DNA of 64,000 bases from Periplaneta americana. Taxonomy: Eukaryota; Arthropoda; Insecta; Blattodea; Blattidae. The notes below the pieces were generated by a model. That model had not been told where the DNA came from. It made no database searches and saw nothing but the letters and a program-made list of their open reading frames with translations. This document shows, in pieces, positions 47,582-60,894 of this stretch. A program made the translations under genes and the position numbers. How positions within the stretch are numbered: position 1 is the first letter of the stretch; each line of letters starts with the position of its first letter. The stretch is taken from the NCBI RefSeq assembly GCF_040183065.1, contig NC_091128.1, forward strand, positions 171,960,244-172,024,243, read 5' to 3'.

Positions 47582-48325
47582 CAGCGAATAGGGATTATAA
47601 AGAATGGACACTGAGCGAATTTTCCTGTGTTTTGTTTCTCTGTGCGCCAGCGGCTAGTTCCACTTTCAAGCGCTAGAGGTAGTGTAATCGAGCATACGCT
47701 AAGATAATAATTGAGAATAGAATTAAGGCACAGGATCCAAACATCGCCTACCTTATTGCATAATCCAATAACGCTTTGCTTCAAATAAATTCAAGTTAAC
47801 AGCTTTTCCTTATTTCTCAGTGACAAACTAGTTGTAATAATAATATCTTATATTTCAGATATAATAAATTATATTATAAAATAATATAATACATTATAAA
47901 ATTACGTATCGAATTCGTTTAATATTTGTATATAATATAATATAGGTATATGGTTTTACTTCTCGTAAGAGTTTTGTTTTTCCATTTTCAGCGCTATCAA
48001 ATCATTACATATTTTAATTGTTGTTGGGGTCAACGTCTCAACTCTCATTATAAAGGAACTCTAGAGTCTAGATTTTACATTTAATGACGGATTTATTATT
48101 TTATGGATCCAATTTATTTTATTTGAGTACATAATGTACCTAGATGTATTAATTATATGTATTATATTTCCGCTGTGTCGACTGCTAGCTGGTGTGATGT
48201 CAGCGCCAACTCTAGGGAGAAAGCAGAATCTGACGCTCTAGCTGGCTTGAAGGTCATTGAAATCAGTCCGGCTACATCAAAGGTACCGACGCGAAGTGTC
48301 CATTCTTTATAATCCCTATTCGCTG
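47582..48325. mobile_element. TIR element, 31-bp perfect ends, 7-bp target duplication
   Basis: CAGCGAATAGGGATTATAAA continuing to GAATGGACACT at the left is the exact inverted match of AGTGTCCATTC through CCCTATTCGCTG at the right (31 bp). TGGTACC flanks at 47575-47581 and 48326-48332. 744 bp with no transposase ORF. The superfamily is not recognised; P- or hAT-related are possibilities. Confidence 0.88.
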
Positions 48326-49639
48326 TGGTACCTTAGGTGAGTGGATGTCTACATCTAGTACAGTGGCCACAAGCCATAACAGTGCTAAAAATGACCACCA
48401 CCACAAGCTCAAGAATGCACTCTTCCCCCTCAGATAGGTAACATAGCTACAGCTGGTTAGAATTGCTAATTACAGAAAGTAGTATAAATCATGATGGCAA
48501 GAATCCAGCGAGGATTTGCTTCATTGTTGAGGAGACAGCTCAGTTTTGTATTCTCAACAATTGATTCAAACTTATAGGAAGGATTTTCCTGTGAAATGTT
48601 TCCGGTAGGTACTGTAAACATTTTAGAAAACACGACATAATAGAGGTTATGTTTTCACGCATATTTATTACAGCAGTGAAAATATTCTGTTCCACAGAAA
48701 TCTCCTTCTGGATGACAGGCTATTGTTTTCTTGTCTTTGAAACAGTACAGTCTTCAGTTTATTTTCCAAAATCTTTTACATAGCTTTGTTACTTTTAAAG
48801 ATCTTAATTAGTCTCTATTTAAAATATGACCATGATGCAAATATTCAAGAGATTTGTGCCAACATGTAGATTAAGTATACGATGATTTCTAAATTAAGAG
48901 AATAGGATGTTACATATACCCACAATAAAGATTTTTATTAAATAGTCCCCTACTCATTAATCAACTCTCATATTCCAAACTCTACTGCATTATTATATAA
49001 TCAAATATTGCACTACGGTATCACTATGACCTCTTATGATCACATTTAAATAGACAATTTTATTTCGTGTATTTATGCATTGTCCTTAGGTAAATCAATT
49101 TTACAAGCTCTTCTTATCCATCATAAATCAACACTGATATAATAACATTAGAAATAATAACTATTTCTTTGTTTCTATGTGAGGTCTCTTTAATGGCACA
49201 AAATAACACATCTTGCAATGCAGGGATAGGTGAATGGTATGGAGGTAACAAATGGGTCTTCCTGCCAGTATTGAAAATGCATTTTTAAAAAATACATGTC
49301 TGTTCTCACTGGAATGTTAGAAGACATTTGTATTTTCTTTAAAGAAGGCATGATGACTCTAACAACTATGATGATAATAATCCTTTTATAATATGATGGT
49401 CGCTTGCATTGCACTACTTTCCCATATAGCAGTAGTTTTTTCATTCTTGGCACATTAATTGCGTTTTTACATTTTTAGGACAGATACCCGAACAAAGGCT
49501 AATCCTTTTAAATTATAAATTATGCATACTCTGCTTCCATATGAATAAAACAAAATGGTGCGGTATTATGAATATTATCATCGCTATCAGAGAAATAAAT
49601 AGTGTCACGTAAATTGGGAATACTTTCTCATTATGCATA

Positions 49640-50444
49640 CAGGGTGTAACGAAAATAGTGGGCCAAAGTTCAGGTATGGATTCCTCATATGTAGAGAATA
49701 AAAAAAAGGTTATATGAACATAGGTGCTGAAATGCCTGGTTGCCGTGTTATAGGAGTTACAAGGAGGATCATTGTGCACTACAAAACTTAGGTATTAGTT
49801 GATTAATGTTTCAGTCTGTGTACATTTGTTCATAGGAACTGTTCAAAATGTCCACCTCCTGACTAAATACAGGCCGCAGTTCGTTGTTGCATTGTCATCC
49901 AGACCTGCTTCCAAATTTCTGGCGTAGCACGTATTGTCCGACAGTGTTGTTCAATTCACACACGTTTCAGTCTGGATGTACGTAGACATCTTAATGCAAC
50001 ATTCTCTAGCCGATGGATAGGGCGAGGTGGACCAACTGCTTGGCCTTCACGCTCACCAGATCTCAACCCACTGGCACTTGAAGTCACTTGTATATTCGAC
50101 TCCTGTAAATGATGTGGAAACTCTCTGTCTGCGAATTGAGCAACACTGTCAGACAAAATGTGCTATGCCAGGATTTGGGAGCAGGTCTGGACGTCAATGC
50201 GACGAACTGAGGCCTGTACTCAAGTAGGAGGTGGACATTTTGAACAGCTCCTGTAAACAAATGTACAAGGACGAAACATTAATCAACTAATACCTAAGTT
50301 TTGTAGTGCACCATAATCCTTGTAACCCTTATAGCGTGGCAAACAGGCATTTCCGGATCTATGTTCATATTTTAACCTTTTTTCCTTCTCTACATATGAG
50401 GAATCCATATCTGAACTTTGGTCCACTATTTTCGTTACACCCTG
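49640..50444 (+). mobile_element. Mariner-type element with long inverted repeats and transposase C-terminus
   Basis: CAGGGTGTAACGAAAATAGT and ACTATTTTCGTTACACCCTG start inverted repeats of about 230 bp. TA flanks at 49638-49639 and 50445-50446. The centre (49950-50240) encodes a C-terminal piece: F-S-L-D-V-R, RWIGRGGPTAWPSRSPDLNP (with the third catalytic D of mariner), then HLKSLVYSTPVNDVETLCLR. The segment between N-P-L and the H-L-K-S part has frame breaks. The N-terminal two thirds are deleted. Confidence 0.9.
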
Positions 50445-50984
50445 TATACCGGTAATCATATTAAAACAGACATTTTCATCTTCAGTAAACAAATTTATTA
50501 TGTAAATGTTAGTGGGAGGGATGCTTCTGAGATATTGTCACATTTAAATACCTCTGAATAATGGTATGTGCAAAAGTTTACTAATAAAAATCTATTGATA
50601 CCTACTTAAGCTCATTTCTTGAACAGTCAATAATGTGGTTTGTTCCGAGTAATTTATATAAATGTTTTTAGGCCTTACGATTTGAGGCATGTTCTGTATT
50701 TAAAAACTATTGATAGGAATTAAACACTTTTATAAACATATAGTCTATACTGATTGATTTATTCGACAGCACTAATTCTTATATGAAAATGATCACGATA
50801 ATAATTGTTAAAATTAATTAGGATTAAATCATTTCTCTTTTTTGGGCAGGAGGGAAGGAACAGGGCAGAGAATTTTAAATAAACTGACTTGTAAATATAA
50901 TTCGGCCCTTAGTTTGGAAGAAACATCTTCATTTATTTGGACTGACAGACAAACATATGCAAAATACCGATCGTTTGCAACATC

Positions 50985-51080
50985 ACAACTAAATGAGATG
51001 GCTTTGTGATAACATACTATATTCGCATTCTGGAGGTCCAGAGTTCGATCCCTGGTGTCAATCAATCTGGTCGAGGTTTT
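50985..51080 (+). repeat. Possible SINE fragment
   Basis: CCAGAGTTCGATCCCTGG has a B-box form, with GAGATGGCTTTGTGATAAC upstream as a poor A box and TCAATCAATCTGGTCGAGG downstream. No tail or target duplication found. Confidence 0.4.
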
Positions 51081-52564
51081 TTTGTTTTTTTTTTTTTTCT
51101 CGACTGAATACAACTATTTTTCAGTTAAATAAAGGTGAATGTCTGATTGGACCCAATTACCACGAAGTAATAGGCAGTACAACAACAACAACACGCATTA
51201 CCAACAGTAAAACTGCAAACAGTCGCGATATGACCAAATATAATGAAAAGTATATTAAAATTCATAACACACATTTTATGTTTCTTTCGAAGATTCTATC
51301 TTGTACAGGGTGTAATTAAAAAATTTACTAATACCGCATTTTCGGTGCCTTGGTTAATATTCCAATGTAACAGAGATTATAAAAGCTCGATACTTTGCGT
51401 GCTGTGTTTTATTGTCAGATGTAATTCGTCATTTTAAGAAGCATATATGGAAGCACTGATACGGTTTATTACGTTCTATCTCGATAAAAATTCGCTTCAT
51501 TTCGAATACAATTCAAAGTAAGTCATGTTTCATGAATATTAGTTGGGAGCATAACTAGTTTTGCATCATATTACCTACATATTAGTGGATCTTAATCAAC
51601 TTCGTTACAGTCACTTTAAATATATTCGAGCACCTTGACAATATTATAGATTATGAGATCTGATGATGGGTGAAACCAAATCTCTTCAGTATTTTGCACG
51701 AGGAATGCAGCAGGTAATGATATGCCAAAGACCACTTTTTCTGTCTCGTGGATTCTGGAAATTAATTTTTCCATTAAATATATTTAAAAATTGTGTATTC
51801 GTATCAGAGTGTAAAAGATGATTTGATATGTTAGTTCAGTGTGTTTTAGGTGAACATAAGAAGCCTACTAGTAATAAACAAAGACATTTAATAAAATTGT
51901 TACATTCCACATTAAATTTCTGTTCACATTTCAAAGTATATGAGATCTCAGTTGTTATTTCCCATCTATCCTCCTCCTCTTTAAAATTTAAAATGCATAA
52001 ATAGGTACATTGACATTCATTAAAAATCCCAGTAAATTTTTATCATTTCATGAGGACTAAAGTAAATAAACAAAAGAAATATTCCAAGTATTGTAAACTC
52101 TAGTGCTACTTTTAATATCATCACTGGTGTTTATTTTCCATTAAAATTCTAGTTAAGTTATGTCACCATTTCAATTTTAAAATGTTTTATATTTTTAGCG
52201 AATATTTAGTTTGCTCATGCAATGGTAAATTGTTAAAAAAAAAAAAAATCAGAGTAGACTGTATCGGAGACATAGCTGCAAGTTTTACACATGAACGTCT
52301 CTCAAGATGAGATGTTGATTGTATTGTATCTGATGCTTATACTTCTGCTCCCATTTGTGTTTCATAATAAGACATTGTGAATTTTCTCTCTTCACTCAAC
52401 TGCTGATTCCTGCTCAATTGAGATTGTAGCCTGGTTTGTTACGAATCGTTTGACACCACTGCGAACATTCTATCGCTTCGCATTCTCGAGTTACACTCCC
52501 TCGGCTGCCACGCAATCTATCAATTCGTGCCTCAACTTCTCTCCCCCTCCCACGTTTTGCTAGA

Positions 52565-52572
52565 TGACGTCA
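52565..52572. promoter_or_regulatory. CRE-type palindrome
   Basis: TGACGTCA lies in a locally GC-rich 150-bp stretch (52440-52590) just before a SINE insertion. It could mark a regulatory element in an intron, but one 8-mer is weak evidence. Confidence 0.2.
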
Positions 52573-52619
52573 CCCTCTCAAATCAAAGTCACATTAGCTA
52601 CATTGATTCTTTGTCTATT

Positions 52620-52841
52620 TTTTTTTTTTTCCGTTGTTGGTAACTCTATAGCATCTATTAGATGCTTTATGGTTGTGCTAACAGATAGAGTTACTTGTCA
52701 ACAATGTGACGCTGAAATGTGTGTTCAGGTTACTGCCCAGCTTCATCAAGAAAAATTCACCGAGAGCCTAGCCCGGGAATCGAACCCAGGACCTCCTGAT
52801 CTTGAAGCCAGCATGCTGACCAACAGACCACGGAGGCAGTC
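52620..52841 (-). repeat. tRNA-derived SINE, family E, minus strand
   Basis: The reverse complement begins with a tRNA-like head: GCCTCCGTGGTCTGTTGGTC (A box) and GGTTCGATTCCCGG (B box). A body of about 130 bp follows, then an A run. The target duplication TCTTTGTCTATT is at 52608-52619 and 52842-52853. Distinct from families A to D. Confidence 0.85.
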
Positions 52842-53848
52842 TCTTTGTCTATTGATCGCCATTTACTTCATTGGAATATGTCGTGTAGTATAGAAATTAT
52901 AGGCGCGAAAAAACTAGCCTGAAAATGTGTCAATCGACTTTCTGGGATGGCATCCTAGTACTGGATTGAACTTACAGATGTATTCACGTCAAAATTTCAA
53001 AGTAACATTTAATTTTTTATTGCTATTTTTAGTTGATGGCTCATTTTTTATTTGCATAATTTTTAATATATTGACATTATGATAATATACAAATATAGTT
53101 ATTAATTATTATGAAATAATATATCTAAAACAAAGAAAAATAATAATTAGAATGAATTTGAAATGTAACTTAATCACATTTCGAATTATTTTTCAGAATA
53201 AATTAATTTTGACTCCTTTATGTTTCCTGCAGTCCTCGAAAAGCTACATAAAAATTTATTGGGATTTATAATGAACGCCAGTGTTCAAGATAAGCTGTTA
53301 ACGAGATTAATATTTGTTTAACAATTACTGCGATGTGACATGTGGCATCCTGAAAACCAAGAGTTATGTTGCAACCAGTCCTGAGACATCAGCTCAATTT
53401 AAACATGCAGAAGGCTTTGGTTAGTATTGCGTAGGTACTCTTGGTTAAGAATGTCCCACGTCATAATATGTTAGATAAATTTAGCCTCTGTCACAAATTT
53501 TGGACTGTGATACAGGCATTAAAAATGTTTTGACAGAGTTCCGTACAACTGAAGAGTATACGAAAATAATTTGGATTGTTAAAGTCTTGCACATTCAATA
53601 TCCTGACGTAACTATGTGAAGGTCCATAATATGCTCCTTTCTTTTCACATGCTCTTCAATTCTTACAACAGAAATTTAACTTGAACTGTGGAAGTAAGTT
53701 ATTCTTATGTAACTATGAGTTGCTCCCCATGCAATATATGTTTTAAAAGGTTTAGTACATTTCATTCATCTGCAGTTTACATTGTAGATGTACATCGACT
53801 GTAGTTGTTTTCTGAGAGTTATTTTCTTTTTCTATCACCTTCATGGGG

Positions 53849-54561
53849 AGGAGATGGGTGAAATGTTGGGCCGTCTTTCGAGAAAAAACTCATTTTGGTT
53901 TTTTTTTAATAATCAGTGACCTTTCATTTAGGCTTACGTGTTGGCCAAATTTTATCAATATAATCGTCCTCAAAACTCATGCTTTACCTATATTTCACAA
54001 TTACAAACAGGTTTTCTTGACAGAAAATAGATATTTTAAAGTCATTTTTCCACACTTTTAGTTTAACTGCATTTACTCACATTCAAATACTACAAGTTTC
54101 CACAAATTTCATGCTAAGAAGTTGAAATTTTTACTGCAGGTTCTGAAAGTATGGTTAACAAAACTACAAAGTCTTTTTGGATAAAGTTAATATTTTCAAA
54201 GTTAAACATTAAATTATACTATCTAGACACTTAAAAAAATAAAAATGTTTAAACTGGCTGGATTAAATTTTGTTCAAGTCACTCATACATTTAAAATTCA
54301 AATTATGGCTGTGCTGTTAAGTTAGGCATGTCAAAGATGCTGTACAACTTTTCCAGGCCTGTGACTTGCATTTTGTGGAAGTAGATATATTTGAGAAAAG
54401 TCAAAATAAAAAAATAAAAATTAGTAACTCAAAAACTATTAAACTGATACTAATGGAACTTGAGAGTGTTAATACTAAAAATAAGAGGTTGTTGTATACA
54501 AAAACATTAAGACTATAGCTTAAAAAATGTAGAAAATATAAATTTCACCCATTTCATCTCC
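53849..54561. repeat. TIR repeat family (copy 2)
   Basis: GGAGATGGGTGAAATGTTGG at the left and AAATTTCACCCATTTCATCT at the right are imperfect inverted ends. The interior matches 38589-39260, e.g. GAAATTTTTACTGCAGGTTC and AAAAATGTAGAAAATATAAA. Confidence 0.65.
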
Positions 54562-55768
54562 TTGATTTACTGAAAATTATTACATACATAACCAGGTTTT
54601 CGAAATGTTGTACATATTTCTAACATTACATGCTGTTATTGTTGATAGCAACCTTGTAATGGCTCAATTTCTTACAAAACAAATGAATATCTAAGAAATT
54701 CTGATGTGTATGTGTACTATGTAAAAAGTACGATGAAACCAATATATTCAGTGATGTATAAATTGAGTTACAATCATTTCTCATGAGTAAAAAATACATC
54801 ACAGAATGATAGTTCTTTTTCATGAAGTATTTTCAATAGTATACAGGAAATTTAGGAATTCTTAAAACAAACATTACATTAGTTAATAAAATACGTCTTT
54901 TGTATATTATTTCAAAAAAATTTAAGACATATAAATGGAAGCACTGATGTGTATATTTTCAGCATAATAACTTACAAGTCAGTCAGGTTGCATGCCTTTC
55001 GTATTGGAAAGAATGGTAGTCATGATTGCTAATCTTGTGGTCTACAATGTCTTAAAGGGTTGCAGAGGTGAGACATTTCAAATTATAACTGTTGTAGCTA
55101 ATTAAAGTTCTGGATAATATCCAATACGTTATTTCCAAAATATGAACAGTTCTGTTGTTTGTTAGCACATCTGTGTCAATTGGTAAACACAGGCACTTCG
55201 GCAATAATACGATACCTTTAGAAGCAAATTATTGCTACTAGTATGAAGATATGAAGTTTTGCCACAGGTCAGAACTGTTGAATTTATAGACAGGGACTTC
55301 TGCAATCTATCTTTGGTCACATGAGCTATGTTACTCTAAATCTAAAGTCACAGCAGTAGTTGGAATACTAAATATTAATAAAAATCGCCTGATATCATTT
55401 GAATTAATTAATGTTTAACCTTCAGCTCTTATTCACAGAACTTTATATTTAAAATAGCACAGATGTAGCGAAAGCCAAGATTTGATAATTATTTCTGGCT
55501 ATTTACTTATTAGTGGTTCTCAAGTTTCATTTTTACATCATATTTTTACATATCAGGAGCGGTGTTCTTGCTCTCACATGCATAAAGCTCTGACATTAAG
55601 ACTTTTGTCTAGAAAATGATTATATGAGCTGGAAATATACTAGAAACCGCAAGTAAATTCCAATGCCGAATTAGAACATTGCATATGAAGCAGTAAATAA
55701 ATAGGGAATAACCTACATCAATTAAAGCTTCCCCATTACAAGCATATCCATTATGTGGCAGACCTGGC

Positions 55769-56536
55769 CACAGTATAAAGAAGATACAGTAGAGACAACT
55801 CTTGTCGGCACCTTTGATGTTGTTGGTACTAAAATCAAACTTAGGGAGGTGTAGTTCTCAATGAATCCAACCATGTCGCTAGTATCGGCAGCGCTAACAG
55901 CTGATTTTAGCGATCAGCTGTTCAGACATGCTAAACTTTCAGATGAAATTTTGTATTAACTGTTGTAATTATCCCTTTGTTCTGTAGTGATATTTGTGTC
56001 TTATTATGTAGGTCTAATGAAAATTCACTTTTTCTTTACAAAATACATATAAAATTGCAGTGTTTATGATTGAAGTAAAACATAGACTACTATTAGCGAA
56101 GTGCTTACCATTGCATTTCTTTCCATATAATGTTATTAGCTAGTCAACAAAATTTTATTATAGCCATTGTTGACGTAACTCCATCGAAACAAATGTCATG
56201 ATCTATGTAGCTAATGACTGAATATTACGTTACCAACATAAGCATCTACCAGTGACTTTAAAATTAGCGTCAATTAGTAAATATTTTCATGATGTTTATA
56301 TACGGAAGTAATTATTATTATGATTATGTTGCCATTCCTTTGCCTCATGTCTTTCATTTTGTTAAAAGATGAGTAATAAATCTTTTCAGTTAATATTAAA
56401 TTATGCCAGCCTGTCGTAGATGGAGAACCATCTGGTGGAGGTTCCAGACAATACACCCGGTTTCGTGACATGCGCACTCAGAATTTGTTCCCACGAAATG
56501 GGCTAGTTGACCTTACTGTATCTTCTTTATACTGTG
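55769..56536. mobile_element. TIR element, 7-bp target duplication
   Basis: CACAGTATAAAGAAGATACA at the left and TGTATCTTCTTTATACTGTG at the right are perfect inverted repeats (about 23 bp). ACCTGGC flanks at 55762-55768 and 56537-56543. 768 bp with no transposase. It may be the same superfamily as 47582-48325, which also gives a 7-bp duplication. Confidence 0.85.
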
Positions 56537-56849
56537 ACCTGGCTAACAAGCATACAGCGTCACTTGTAGTCCGGATTAGTTATTAGTTCATCTGAGGCAT
56601 GTAAGATGATGTTTACAGCTAAGCATACTGATTGCGATGGCCTAAAACCCAACGTTTTGAAAGTAAACAACCGAGATTGTCGCAAAGGGATGTTTCAGTT
56701 GACTCGATCAGTATCTCTTAAGCGTTTTTTCAAACATATCTACAGCAATGGAAATAGTCCAAAGAATACTATTGCATTTTTCCCACTGAAACTGTTTAAT
56801 ACAGCATTTCCTTCCAATTCATTGAAGTCAGGTTGGTTCTGTTCGTACA

Positions 56850-56990
56850 GCAACGGACTTTAGACTGAGAGAGCCATGGTTCGTGCCCAGATAAAGACGG
56901 GATTTTTCATCTCATCTGAATTTTCGTAACGACCTTGGGGTCAAAAACAGCCTGTGCTAAAATTTATTACTGGATCTTTCCCTACTTCCC
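56850..56990 (+). repeat. Possible SINE fragment
   Basis: GGACTTTAGACTGAGAGAGC then CATGGTTCGTGCCCAG has the spacing of tRNA A and B boxes, followed by TTTTTCATCTCATCTG and CGTAACGACCTTGGGGTC. Divergent; no target duplication recognised. Confidence 0.4.
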
Positions 56991-57658
56991 CATAGCATGT
57001 AGACGTCCTTTAGTACAAAGACTAGATCTCATTTTGAAAGATAGATCCGTTTGAGAGCAGTTTCATTACTTTTGCCATCCCATTTTTCATTCTAAATTCG
57101 TGTTTTGCTTTCTTGTTTGTTGCAACTGTGTGTTCCAATTTCATCTCACTGAATTTGTTTCAATGTAAACAAGAATCACGCATTGGGATTCGTCCTAGAA
57201 TACAATATTTTCTTTAAAAGGTAATGTAAATGTAATTTAAAAACTTCTATTGTTCCAATTTAAAGAAAAAATAACTTCTTCGTATTTTTAGTCTTAATTT
57301 GAACGAGGGCTGAAGTCCTTCACTTCGTCCTTGCATTTTTGTTGTCTTGTGAATTAATAACACTGAATCAGTGTGAGGCACGTCTTTCTGGGAAACATTG
57401 ATGACATAATATTTTAGTGTGAAAAAACAGGAATAGTAAACTATACTCATTTCTTGTTTCTCAAATTTCTGCAGGAATAGTTAGTAGGAAGCAGTGTTAA
57501 GAGACAGAAAAGTTCTGCTCACTACATAGCTCCAAAATCCCTTTAATCAGCAGAAAAGAAGGTATAAAGTACCCAACGTTCATGCAATATTTACAATAAT
57601 AGTACATCTACTTTGTTGCAAACATGGCTGGTATCTTTAGCTTAGAAATGACCCTCAC

Positions 57659-57715
57659 CCCAGAGGCTGTGATAATGCGCTCTTCTTTCCCCATGACAGA
57701 TGGCCTCTTCGTGCT
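57659..57715 (-). CDS. Candidate 57-bp internal exon, perhaps of the LIM gene
   Basis: The minus strand has a strong acceptor (pyrimidine-rich GCTCTGCTCTCATTCCAG, with a GCTAACT branch-like site) and a good donor GGG|GTGAGGGTC. Phase 0 gives 19 residues, STKRPSVMGKEERIITASG. The LIM gene's first exon in view (36668) also begins in phase 0, so this could be an upstream exon across a 21-kb intron. The link is not shown; the exon could belong to another minus-strand gene or be chance. Confidence 0.45.
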
Positions 57716-57829
57716 CTGGAATGAGAGCAGAGCAGTTAGCCGGCTACATTCTGTAACCCTCTTGCAACAGTGGTTTGCTGTGATGCCACGTGTTGCAAAG
57801 GGTTCAACACTGCTGTGTCATTAATATGT

Positions 57830-60690
57830 TGACAAACAAAACTTTAGATACAAAATAAATATCCTTGAAATCACAGCGCGATTTGAAAATTAAAATCCTT
57901 AGCAAGACATAACACAACCACCATATCCGCCACATAAAGTATACATTCCATTAAATTAATGTTCTTCATCCGTTAACAGTTCATTTATTAATAAACGAGC
58001 ATTTAATATTCTTTTTATCAGAAGTCGAAACTGCACATTTAAGTGAGATACAATTTCATCTTTTTTATGACTTGAGAAATAAAAGTAACATGATTGCCCA
58101 ACACTTACAAGAAAGTGGCATCATACATCACATTTATTCATTCCTCTGTGATAACATTTGTTTCAAACATAACTATTTTCCTTTTAATGGTTTATTCCGT
58201 TAATTTGCCTTCATTTATCTCCTTAGTCATATTTATAAAACTTGTTTAATTTCTATTCCTCACGTCATTTGTTTCTTAACTGATAGAACTATAATCTGAT
58301 ACACATTATTATGATGACTTGAATAAAATTATTCCTCAGTTTATTTTGTTCATAGCAAATTCCCGGAAGTGCAAAGAAGTGATAAATGTTAAGATAAAAA
58401 TACACGTTATTTTGTTTCACACTGGTAACAAAATAGCATCAAAGGTGTACGAATTTATATCAAACTGTATTGGCTACATGTGAATGCCAAATCATTGTTT
58501 TATTTAATAGTTTTCATAAATAAAAATTAAACTAAATTCAATATTTCTTAGGAGATGAATAAATGTGATAATACCAAGAAATGGAAGACATCAAAACAAA
58601 TCATTTCCCCAAATCAGAAGGGACACAGTTGCCTTGAGAAGAAAAGGAAAAAGGAGTTCTCCAGAAAGAGGAAACATTTTAGAAGTGTAAAAAATGCAGT
58701 TTCCTTTCAGTTGGTAACAGTGAAATTATGGTGCAAGTTTCATAATCCCATTCAGGCATTCTTTTATAAGAGTTCATGGCAGTGCTAATGCTGGAATGTT
58801 TTCTTAGTGCTCACTATGGATAATGTCGTAGATAATATTCTAAGTCACAGAGAGGAAGACAGTTTTATCACTGTGCTAGCGTACTACAGGACAGGTCTCA
58901 GTCAAAGATCCTCTGGAAATTAGTTTAAACCAGTGCCATTTGCATCAGAATACACGTGCCAATGTGCTTAGATCTCACGCCTACTGTGACGTCAGTTCTA
59001 TGGTGTGATGTTCCTATTTTTTTTTTTATTTTCATTATAACAGATTCCTTTTTCAGTTACTTCAATCACAATCATTTAGAAGAAGTTTTTCTTTGGACTA
59101 AATTCATTGTTGTAAATTTGTGTGTAAAACAGGCGTTTCAGAGGTTGAATTACCATTATCATAAAGTGTCGAAGAGGATGTTTATTCGTTGGTGTTATCA
59201 TAAGTGATTGTTCCAGAAGACTGGTGATGTCTGAAAACCATTATATTTAGAACGTTGGGTTTGTCTTCGAAAGATCGTGCTTTTCACACATATTTACAGC
59301 AATGAGGTAGTTTAGAAAGAAAATATCTTCCACATGACATTGCTTCCTCATATTAATAGGTCTTGATCTTATTGGTATTATCAGTGTTAAGGCCAATAAT
59401 TCTCTTGTACTGTATCGTGATAATAGCATTTCTAACTATGGTCAAACATGAAGTCGCATTAATAGTCTGTAATTTTTTGTAGCATGCTAAAATATCAAGT
59501 TTATTCTCACACATTTTTCAGCTGAGTGTGACTTGATTTTCCATGTTATAAATAACTAAAGTAAAATCATGCCACATTCTCATTTTATCTCTCTCCCCCA
59601 ACTAACTAACCATAGCTGTAGTCATCCTCATTGTTGGAGATTGAAACCCAAATAAAGTTGATGGGTTTTTAAGAGATTTTGAGTTACACAGGAAAAATTA
59701 TCAGCTAAATGTCTCTCACCCAACGAAGTTTCCTTGTTTTGGGGGCAGGTATCTCTCAATTGAGATTGCAGCTATTTCTACACCACAACTGTTCTTGAGA
59801 CTACAAAAGGCCTCTGACATAAAATACAGGAAATAAAACCAAGTGAGTTACAATAAACCTGCAAAGACTGCAACGTTTAAGGGCCCTAAAAGAAGATCAT
59901 CCCTATAAATGGTCTATATTTAGATTCTAAAACCAAGACTATAAAGTGTCAACTGATTTGATTATTCTGCTAGTACATTCAGGTCCAAATTTGTAGATTA
60001 TTTTGCACAATTTCAACAAAGAATATTCAGATAATTATGTTATCAGCAGAAATACTGTGTCAATTTGGAAGAGAAATAAATAAAATATAACGAGTTTTGA
60101 TAATTCTCTAGTTCTTTTTACACTGTTAAAATTAAAATATTATGCTGTCTCAAAATGTAATTAATATCGGGAACAACTGGATAATACCCACGGCAGACCA
60201 ATATCGATAGTCGACCCTACTCGCTGGCCACTAGTCACCGGGCCGTACCGAGCCGTATCAAACAAAATATAATCGAAATGGTGGTAGTCAAATTCGCGAC
60301 TATATTCTTAAATAATTCACTCCATTAGTCAAGTTCAAGGTTTTATGTAGTACAACGGCGGTTTTTTGAATGCATTAAAAGAAAATGAAGATGTAATAAG
60401 ATCATAAACTAGGTTATCACAAGGAAATTAACAGGAAAAAAGGTGTGTTTCACGGAATACCATTAAAATGACGGAAAGTAAATTTCCGGTTAATGTTCGC
60501 CAAAGCGTAAAGTACGTAATTATGACGGCGTTGCTGTTTTATTTCTGGCCTAAAGAAAAATACCTAGCCTTTTACGAAAAAAAAATGTAGGGACCATGAA
60601 ATTATTCACCGCTTTCATTATAGACCTATTATTTTTTTTATCAATATTACGAATCAAAAACTGTCATATTATATAATTTTAACTACTACA
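57830..60690. other. No recognised feature
   Basis: AT-rich with short ORFs lacking family signatures. A GC-richer patch at 60190-60260 (GGCCACTAGTCACCGGGCC) has no recognisable feature. Confidence 0.3.
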
Positions 60691-60708
60691 TGGACGAATG
60701 AAATCAAG

Positions 60709-60894
60709 CTAACCTAACCAAAGCTAACCTAACCAAAGCTAACCTAACCTAACCAAAGCTAACCTAACCTAACCTAACCTAACCTAACCAAAGCTAGCCT
60801 AACCTAACCAAAGCTAATCTAACCTAACCAAAGCTAACCTAAGCTAAGCTAACCTAACCGAAGCTAACCTAAGCTAATCTAACCTAACATAACC
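60709..60894 (-). repeat. Interstitial CCTAA / TTAGG telomere-like array
   Basis: AACCT units (TTAGG on the minus strand) are repeated about 25 times, interspersed with AACCAAAGCT variants. The longest pure run is 60761-60789. TTAGG is the ancestral insect telomere repeat. The mixture with AAAGCT and the internal position indicate an interstitial or degenerate array, not a chromosome end. Confidence 0.8.

Noticed and set aside
58555-58788. Lysine-rich 77-codon ORF
   Set aside because: A-rich low-complexity composition, no splice sites or domain.
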